Shown here: positions 58,965 through 64,000 of the stretch, one piece after another
Position numbering within the stretch: position 1 is the stretch's first letter
Layout: every line of letters begins with the position of its first letter
Assembly (NCBI RefSeq): GCF_000483485.1
Contig: NZ_KI519609.1
Location: 2,137,460-2,201,459 of the forward strand
Length of the DNA stretch: 64,000 nucleotides
Source of the DNA: Thiomicrorhabdus chilensis DSM 12352
GTDB lineage: Bacteria; Pseudomonadota; Gammaproteobacteria; Thiomicrospirales; Thiomicrospiraceae
Direction: 5' to 3'
Translations under genes and position numbers: made by a program
Notes under the pieces: model-generated
What the model was told of the DNA's origin: nothing
Databases searched by the model: none
What the model saw: only the letters and a program-made list of their open reading frames with translations

Positions 58965-59762
58965 ATGCATTTAAAATCTCGACGACCAGGCCTGCCGGTT
59001 TTGCTGCTGCTCTTTTTTCAAAGTTTACCGAGCCTGGCTGATACGAAACTGAATCAATGGCAAAGCGCCGATTATATTGAAAAAGCCTTTGTGGAAATCG
59101 CCTTGAAAAACGAATATCAACAAACCGATTTCAGACTGCTGAAATGGGAAGCTCCAATTCGTTATGTCTTCCAATATCACGGCCTAGCGCCTAACCCAAT
59201 GATTGAAAACCTATTCGAAGTCCATCTAAAACAATTACAACAGATCACCCAACACCCAATAGAACAGGTTGAAAATGCGGATGACGCCAACCTAAAAATC
59301 CTGCTTACACAGGATCAACATTACCGAGCGGACATAGCACGTTTCACCCAGAGCACCATCCCAGATATTGAACGCAACAGCCATTGCATGGGATCTTTTA
59401 AAACGGGGGAAAATGGCGCAATTATAAATGCTGTAGTCATATTGCCTGTCGATCACATAATGAGCAGAGGCTTGCTGCCGGCTTGTGTGGTGGAAGAAAC
59501 CACCCAACTATTGGGATTGCCCAATGATTCAGACTGGGTGGCTCCAAGCATCGCCAACGACAGCAGCAAATTAGACCTGCTCACCGGCTTGGATTACCTG
59601 TTTTTGAAGATACTGTACTCGCCCGAATTAAAGGCGGGCATGCCTTTGGATCAAAGCCTGCCAATTATCCGAGCAAGGATACAAAAACTGACAAAGGACG
59701 GCACAGTGAAAAATGCCCAGCGTAACGTTAATCAACAGGGCCTGTATCCCATACTTTATTAG
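58965..59762 (+). CDS. DUF2927-like exported protein
   Basis: The 265-residue protein has a short signal peptide (RPGLPVLLLLFFQSLPSLADT). Its C-terminal half, CVVEETTQLLGLPNDSDWVAPSIANDSSKLDLLTGLDYLFLKILYSPELKAGM in pieces, resembles DUF2927, a family of exported proteins of unknown function. EE and the Asp/Ser-rich stretch are the conserved parts. An octamer falls inside the signal-peptide region (58987). It lies 72 bases after uvrA. Confidence 0.78.
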   Translation: MHLKSRRPGLPVLLLLFFQSLPSLADTKLNQWQSADYIEKAFVEIALKNEYQQTDFRLLKWEAPIRYVFQYHGLAPNPMIENLFEVHLKQLQQITQHPIEQVENADDANLKILLTQDQHYRADIARFTQSTIPDIERNSHCMGSFKTGENGAIINAVVILPVDHIMSRGLLPACVVEETTQLLGLPNDSDWVAPSIANDSSKLDLLTGLDYLFLKILYSPELKAGMPLDQSLPIIRARIQKLTKDGTVKNAQRNVNQQGLYPILY

Positions 59763-59789
59763 CATCCATCTGACACAGTCCTATTGAAT

Positions 59790-60524
59790 TTAGGCAGAAT
59801 GCTCGGTTGCCGCCAGCTTCTGTATAACGTAGCCGGCCAGCATCAATCCGAAGATACCGGGCATATAACTTGCGGTGCCATTGACAACCCTACCACGGGC
59901 ACCTTCAATCTCCTCCATTGGCCCTGGCTCTTTTGGCAACTCGGTTGAAAAAACCGTCATCACCCCTTTTTTGATGCCCTGCTTTTTCAACCGTTGACGC
60001 ATATTGCGTGCAAGCGCACATCCGTGGGTTTTGGAAATATCGGACAAGGCGATCTTGGCAGGATCAATTCGACGTCCAGCCCCCATGCTGGAAGCTACCG
60101 GAATGCCTTTTTGCACTGCGGAGGCCACCAAAGCAACCTTACAATTCAAGCTATCGATCGCGTCTATGACATAGTCAAAGTCACCCGCCAACAAGGCATC
60201 CATATCGTCTGGGCGTATGAATTGTTTGGAGATGGACACCTGGCAATCGGGATGGATGTCATGAATTCGTTCACGCATCACTTCCGCCTTGTTCTGTCCG
60301 ATTGAAGAGTGCAAGGCGATGATTTGTCGGTTTAAGTTGGATTCGGAGACATCATCATGATCCACAATAGTCAAACGGCCTACCCCGGCACGGACCAAGG
60401 CCTCAATCACAAAACCGCCGACCCCACCGACCCCGGCAACCAATACGTGTGACTGTTTTAAATTATCGATTCCAGCTTGCTGAAAAACCAAAAGACTACG
60501 TTCAAAAAGCGCAGACATAGACAT
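59790..60524 (-). CDS. tcdA: tRNA threonylcarbamoyladenosine dehydratase
   Basis: TcdA cyclises t6A37 in tRNA to ct6A. The 244-residue E1-like protein has GVGGVGGFVIEALVRAGVGRLTIVDHDDVSESNLNRQ, KAEVMRERIHDIHPDCQV, VIDAIDSLNCKVAL and MGAGRRIDPAKIALSDISKTHGCALARNMR. These separate it from MoeB, as does the lack of CxxC zinc pairs. It begins right at the tatD stop; the ATG at 60518 has better spacing from AAGGA. Confidence 0.94.
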   Translation of the reverse strand: MSMSALFERSLLVFQQAGIDNLKQSHVLVAGVGGVGGFVIEALVRAGVGRLTIVDHDDVSESNLNRQIIALHSSIGQNKAEVMRERIHDIHPDCQVSISKQFIRPDDMDALLAGDFDYVIDAIDSLNCKVALVASAVQKGIPVASSMGAGRRIDPAKIALSDISKTHGCALARNMRQRLKKQGIKKGVMTVFSTELPKEPGPMEEIEGARGRVVNGTASYMPGIFGLMLAGYVIQKLAATEHSA

Positions 60525-61268
60525 TCATTCCTTAACTAAATTAAAAATACGCTGGGCATTGCAGCCGGTAACCTTTTCTATGGAGTCAACCGATTCACCG
60601 GTTAAACGTGATACAGCGGATAAAGTCTCTAAGATATCGTATAACTGGGCTTGATCCTGTCCAGGCACGATGACATTAGGGGCATCCGTTTCCAGAACCA
60701 AGGACTTGCTTCCAAAGTGACTGACCAATTGATGATAACGCCGTGCATTAGAACGTAATATAACTGCATTAACACCAAATAACAGCCCTAAATCAAGATA
60801 GGCTTGTGCAATCTGAATACTGGCGCCCAATCCATGTAGAACACCTTTCACAGGATATTGCTTGAGCAAGGCCAACATTTCATTATGCGCTTTATAAACA
60901 TGCAATGACACCGGTAAATCAAAGCGCAAAGCCAACTTAAGTTGAAGTTCAAAGATTTCAAGCTGTAGCGATTTAGTATTCGCATAATCCTTCGAAAAGT
61001 CTAAACCAATTTCACCCAATGCATGGATAGACTCGTTTTCCAAAAGGCTTTCTAAATGCACGAGTGAAGAGAAACTGTTGTGATCGACGAACCAGGGATG
61101 CAAACCAAGGGCTGGAAATACGTTAGGATACTGGCTAGAAAGCCTTAAGACTGTACTCCAGTTTTGCAGAGAAGTTCCCATCGTAAGATAATGATGGTTT
61201 GAGTTGAGCTGAGCAGATAATTCATCGGCCGTAAAGGCGTCTAAATGACAGTGCGTATCAAAGATCAT
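60525..61268 (-). CDS. TatD-family metal-dependent hydrolase
   Basis: The 247-residue protein has the TIM-barrel metal motifs IFDTHCHLDAF (HxH), HALGEIGLDFSKDY, GVLHGLG and VLETDAPNV. Family members act as DNases or on D-aminoacyl-tRNA. Which of the TatD, YcfH or YjjV groups it belongs to cannot be decided by eye. The ribosome site before the ATG is poor. It lies between the rplQ terminator and tcdA and touches tcdA without a gap. Confidence 0.9.
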   Translation of the reverse strand: MIFDTHCHLDAFTADELSAQLNSNHHYLTMGTSLQNWSTVLRLSSQYPNVFPALGLHPWFVDHNSFSSLVHLESLLENESIHALGEIGLDFSKDYANTKSLQLEIFELQLKLALRFDLPVSLHVYKAHNEMLALLKQYPVKGVLHGLGASIQIAQAYLDLGLLFGVNAVILRSNARRYHQLVSHFGSKSLVLETDAPNVIVPGQDQAQLYDILETLSAVSRLTGESVDSIEKVTGCNAQRIFNLVKE

Positions 61269-61282
61269 AAAATTTAAGCCAA

Positions 61283-61309
61283 AAAAAAGCCGGTAAAACC
61301 GGCTTTTTT
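61283..61309 (-). terminator. Terminator of the alpha ribosomal operon
   Basis: AAAAAAGCCGGT and ACCGGCTTTTTT form a 12-bp stem with a 3-base loop, just past rplQ and upstream of tatD. T-runs lie on both strands. Confidence 0.9.
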
Positions 61310-61322
61310 ATATCGTTATAGC

Positions 61323-61709
61323 TTATTCTGCTGAATCGTTAGCGTCCGTGACCGGACGATCTACCAACTCAACAATAGCCATTGGCGCATTATCACCAGG
61401 ACGGAAACCACATTTCAAAACGCGGATGTATCCACCTGGACGAGCTTGGTAACGTGGACCTAACTCTGAAAATAACTTACCAACTGCTGCTTTATCACCT
61501 AAACGTGCAAAAGCGATACGACGGTTATGAACACTGTCTTCTTTTGCAAGTGTAATCAAAGGCTCAGCCACTGTACGAAGTTCTTTTGCCTTAGCAACCG
61601 TAGTACGAATCACTTCGTGCTCAAATAGTGAAGCAGACATGTTTTTAAACATTGCCTTTCGGTGTGAGCTATTACGATTAAACTTACGACCTGATTTACC
61701 ATGACGCAT
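61323..61709 (-). CDS. rplQ: 50S ribosomal protein L17
   Basis: The 128-residue protein begins [24 protein letters not shown], typical of L17, and has [28 protein letters not shown]. It is last in rpsM-rpsK-rpsD-rpoA-rplQ, 15 bases after rpoA. A strong terminator follows. Confidence 0.99.
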   Translation of the reverse strand: MRHGKSGRKFNRNSSHRKAMFKNMSASLFEHEVIRTTVAKAKELRTVAEPLITLAKEDSVHNRRIAFARLGDKAAVGKLFSELGPRYQARPGGYIRVLKCGFRPGDNAPMAIVELVDRPVTDANDSAE

Positions 61710-61724
61710 GATAGCTTCCTTATA

Positions 61725-62711
61725 TTATACTGACTCTTTGCTCACCAAGCTTGCTGGTGGCCAGTTTTCTAATTTAGTTCCCAAACCTAAACCTCTTTGG
61801 GCAAGAACGTCTTTAATTTCCTGCAAAGATTTTTTACCTAGGTTAGGTGTTTTCAATAAGTGTGTTTCAGAACGTTGAACTAAATCACCAATGTAGTAGA
61901 TTTGTTCTGCTTTCAAGCAGTTTGCTGAACGCACAGTCAACTCAAGATCATCAACCGGTTGCAAGAAGATAGGATCAAACTCGTTCTCTTCTTCTTCTGG
62001 TGCGGCAACTTCTTTATGCTTAAGATCAACGAACGCATTCAATTGATAGTGCAATACAGTAGCGGCTTGTTTGATCGCATCTTCAGGATCCAAAGTTCCA
62101 TCCGTTACGACATCAATGATCAATTTATCCAAGTCTGTACGCTGTTCCACACGTGCATTCTGAACTTCATAACTCACAGTATGAACAGGACTGAAACTGG
62201 CATCAAGCTTTAAGCTTCCAATTTGGGTTGATTCTGTTTCTGACTGAATAGCTGGACGGTACCCAATACCGGTCTCAACTTTCAGTCTCATGTTCAACTC
62301 AGCCCCTTCACTCACATGCGCAATGATGTGATCAGGATTTGCAATCTCTACATCATGATCAACTTCTATGTCTGATGCACGAACAACTGCTGGTCCTTTT
62401 TTATGTAAAGTCAATTCTGCACTGCTTTTCGCGTTCAGTTTTACAGAAACTTCTTTTAGATTCAGAAGAATTTCTAAAACATCTTCTCTGACACCCTCAA
62501 TAGATGAATATTCATGAAGAACTCCATCAATTTGGGTTTCTACAATCGCAGCACCAGGCATAGAAGATAACAAAATACGACGTAATGCATTTCCCAGTGT
62601 ATGACCAAAACCTCTTTCCAGAGGTTCTAAAGTTACACGACTGTGAAAATCTGATCGTCTTTGAATATCTACTAAACGAGGTGTTAACAGCTGTTCTAAC
62701 ATCTCTTGCAT
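61725..62711 (-). CDS. rpoA: RNA polymerase alpha subunit
   Basis: The 328-residue protein has the N-terminal dimerisation domain ([26 protein letters not shown]) and the C-terminal domain that contacts UP elements and activators ([46 protein letters not shown]). An acidic linker (PEEEENEFD) joins them. The length is normal for gammaproteobacteria. It follows rpsD by 25 bases. Confidence 0.99.
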   Translation of the reverse strand: MQEMLEQLLTPRLVDIQRRSDFHSRVTLEPLERGFGHTLGNALRRILLSSMPGAAIVETQIDGVLHEYSSIEGVREDVLEILLNLKEVSVKLNAKSSAELTLHKKGPAVVRASDIEVDHDVEIANPDHIIAHVSEGAELNMRLKVETGIGYRPAIQSETESTQIGSLKLDASFSPVHTVSYEVQNARVEQRTDLDKLIIDVVTDGTLDPEDAIKQAATVLHYQLNAFVDLKHKEVAAPEEEENEFDPIFLQPVDDLELTVRSANCLKAEQIYYIGDLVQRSETHLLKTPNLGKKSLQEIKDVLAQRGLGLGTKLENWPPASLVSKESV

Positions 62712-62736
62712 TAGAAGTTATCTCCGTTTGAAAGTA

Positions 62737-63357
62737 TTACTTAGAGTAAAGCTCAACAATTAGGTTTTCAGAAATGTCTGCAGATAGATCTGAACGATCT
62801 GGCACAGATTTGAAGATTCCTTCAAATTTAGTGCTATCTACTTCAACCCAACCTACCGTACTGGACTGAGCACTTAATTCAAGTGCAGACGCGATGCGGC
62901 TTTGGTTACGAGCTTTCTCTCTAATAGTAATGGTATCGCCCGCAGTCACTTCATAAGAAGGAATGTTTACAGTCTGACCATTCACTAAAATAGCTTTGTG
63001 AGAAACTAACTGACGCGCTTCTGAACGAGTAGAAGCAAAGCCCATACGATAAACAACGTTATCTAAACGGCTTTCAAGAATCTGTAGCAAGTTGACACCT
63101 GTTGATCCTTTACGACGGTCCGCTTCTTTATAGTAAAGACGGAACTTCTTCTCAAGTACACCATACATACGACGTACTTTTTGTTTTTCACGTAACTGTA
63201 AACCATATTCAGTTACACGCTTACGACCTGCACCGTGTTGACCAGGTAGTTGATCGATTTTACATTTTGATTCGATGCTACGAACACCGCTTTTCAAAAA
63301 TAAATCAGTACCTTCACGACGGGCAAGTTTACACTTTGGTCCAATATATCTAGCCAT
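62737..63357 (-). CDS. rpsD: 30S ribosomal protein S4
   Basis: The 206-residue protein begins [24 protein letters not shown] and has the S4 domain around [32 protein letters not shown]4 starts 30S assembly and, in E. coli, represses this operon by binding its leader RNA; that leader is outside the window. It lies 14 bases after rpsK. It is the zinc-free type, with no N-terminal Cys cluster. Confidence 0.99.
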   Translation of the reverse strand: MARYIGPKCKLARREGTDLFLKSGVRSIESKCKIDQLPGQHGAGRKRVTEYGLQLREKQKVRRMYGVLEKKFRLYYKEADRRKGSTGVNLLQILESRLDNVVYRMGFASTRSEARQLVSHKAILVNGQTVNIPSYEVTAGDTITIREKARNQSRIASALELSAQSSTVGWVEVDSTKFEGIFKSVPDRSDLSADISENLIVELYSK

Positions 63358-63371
63358 GTTTACCTCAAATA

Positions 63372-63761
63372 TTAAACGCGACGTTTTTTAGGTGGTCGGC
63401 AACCGTTGTGTGGGATTGGAGTTACGTCTGCAATAGCCGTAATCTTGAATCCTGCACTATGTAAACCACGAACAGCTGAGTCACGACCAGGTCCTGGACC
63501 TTTAACCATAACTTCCATATTCTTGACACCATAGTCATGAGCCATTTGACCGGCTCTTTCTGCTGCAACCTGTGCTGCGAATGGTGTACTTTTACGTGAT
63601 CCGCGGAAACCACTTCCACCAGAAGTTGCCCAACATAAAGTGTTACCTTGACGATCTGTAATCGTCACGATGGTGTTGTTGAAAGTTGCATGTACATGCG
63701 CTACAGCGTCTGTAACGACGTGTTTGACTTTCTTTTTTACACGCGAATTTGCTTTTGCCAT
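63372..63761 (-). CDS. rpsK: 30S ribosomal protein S11
   Basis: The 129-residue protein has [40 protein letters not shown] and the ending [16 protein letters not shown], all standard for S11. It sits in the platform of the 30S subunit. It lies between rpsM and rpsD in the conserved operon. Confidence 0.99.
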   Translation of the reverse strand: MAKANSRVKKKVKHVVTDAVAHVHATFNNTIVTITDRQGNTLCWATSGGSGFRGSRKSTPFAAQVAAERAGQMAHDYGVKNMEVMVKGPGPGRDSAVRGLHSAGFKITAIADVTPIPHNGCRPPKKRRV

Positions 63762-63782
63762 ATCTACTCTCGCAATTATGCG

Positions 63783-64000
63783 TTATCTCTTAATCGGTCT
63801 TACTGGACCTTTACGAGTACGTGCATTAGTTTTTGTACGTTGTCCACGTAAAGGCAGACTACGACGGTGACGGATACCACGGTAACAACCCATGTCCATT
63901 AATCGCTTAATGTTCATAGAGACATCACGTCGTAAATCACCTTCAATTTTATACTTTTGTACTTCTGAACGAAGTGCTTCTAACTGATCTTCAGTTAGCT
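63783..64000 (-). CDS. rpsM: 30S ribosomal protein S13, cut by the window edge
   Basis: Only the last ~72 codons lie in the window. They read [17 protein letters not shown], then [21 protein letters not shown] and [22 protein letters not shown], and end in RPIKR, all matching the C-terminal part of S13. The start lies beyond position 64000. It precedes rpsK by 21 bases. Confidence 0.97.
   Translation of the reverse strand, partial: LTEDQLEALRSEVQKYKIEGDLRRDVSMNIKRLMDMGCYRGIRHRRSLPLRGQRTKTNARTRKGPVRPIKR

Noticed and set aside
59745-59753. CAGGGCCTG near the end of the DUF2927-like gene
   Set aside because: It has an extra G and is not the octamer; it was left out of the count.

Overview
This window looks like the chromosome of a gammaproteobacterium. 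Three conserved blocks support this: hemA-prfA-prmC, prs-rplY-pth-ychF beside tRNA-Gln, and ssb/MFS/uvrA. So do ErpA, TusA and the rpsM-rpsK-rpsD-rpoA-rplQ operon. A flagellated marine sulfur oxidiser of the Thiomicrospira/Hydrogenovibrio/Thiomicrorhabdus type is my best guess from protein character. That placement is inference and was not checked by search. Nearly all genes are housekeeping. I see no prophage, intact insertion sequence, CRISPR array or defence island.

Layout. 151-8944 (minus strand): porin, rpsI-rplM, a 0.9 kb intergenic region with repeats, ychF, pth, rplY, prs, tRNA-Gln and a TPR lipoprotein. 9138-13287 (plus): hemA, prfA, prmC, moeB-like. 13342-17616 (minus): motB, motA, parC and a small metal-binding protein. 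17827-20107 (plus): selO and two PilZ proteins. 20145-23265 (minus): a Tat-exported deacetylase-like lipoprotein, an EAL-HDOD protein and an exported hypothetical protein. 23397-30351: an Aer-like receptor, parE (minus), ung and a second chemoreceptor. 30436-34773 (minus): plsC, gmhB, glyS, glyQ. 34930-37718 (plus): tusA, an M23 peptidase and anmK. 37816-47140 (minus): gltA, erpA, argC, a GST, groEL-groES with a CIRCE element, proB, obgE, rpmA, rplU. 47478-48443 (plus): ispB. 48506-54844 (minus): a hypothetical protein, an iron ABC transporter with a Fur-like box, ssb and a YajR-like MFS protein. 55234-59762 (plus): a SIMPL protein, uvrA and a DUF2927-like protein. 59790-64000 (minus): tcdA, tatD and the alpha ribosomal operon, cut at the window edge.

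Functional groups. Motility and second-messenger functions cluster between 13 and 30 kb: MotAB, two PilZ proteins, EAL-HDOD and two chemoreceptors. Cell-wall recycling (M23 peptidase plus AnmK) and Fe-S or sulfur handling (TusA, ErpA) lie at 35-39 kb.

The strongest unexplained signal is a palindromic octamer, CAGGCCTG. I count 26 copies by eye against about one expected from base composition. It sits inside genes and between them, and several intergenic copies form the stems or loops of terminator-like hairpins between convergent genes. Its flanks extend the palindrome to a half-site close to CCTGYCCATTTT. This pattern resembles DNA uptake sequences of Neisseria and Pasteurellaceae or the HIP1 octamer of cyanobacteria. 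I know of no description of it in this lineage. Other points of note are a ~169 bp inverted-repeat element at 54889-55057, tandem ~176 bp repeats at 2769-3107, and the apparent absence of lolB and ispE from their usual place between the TPR gene and tRNA-Gln.
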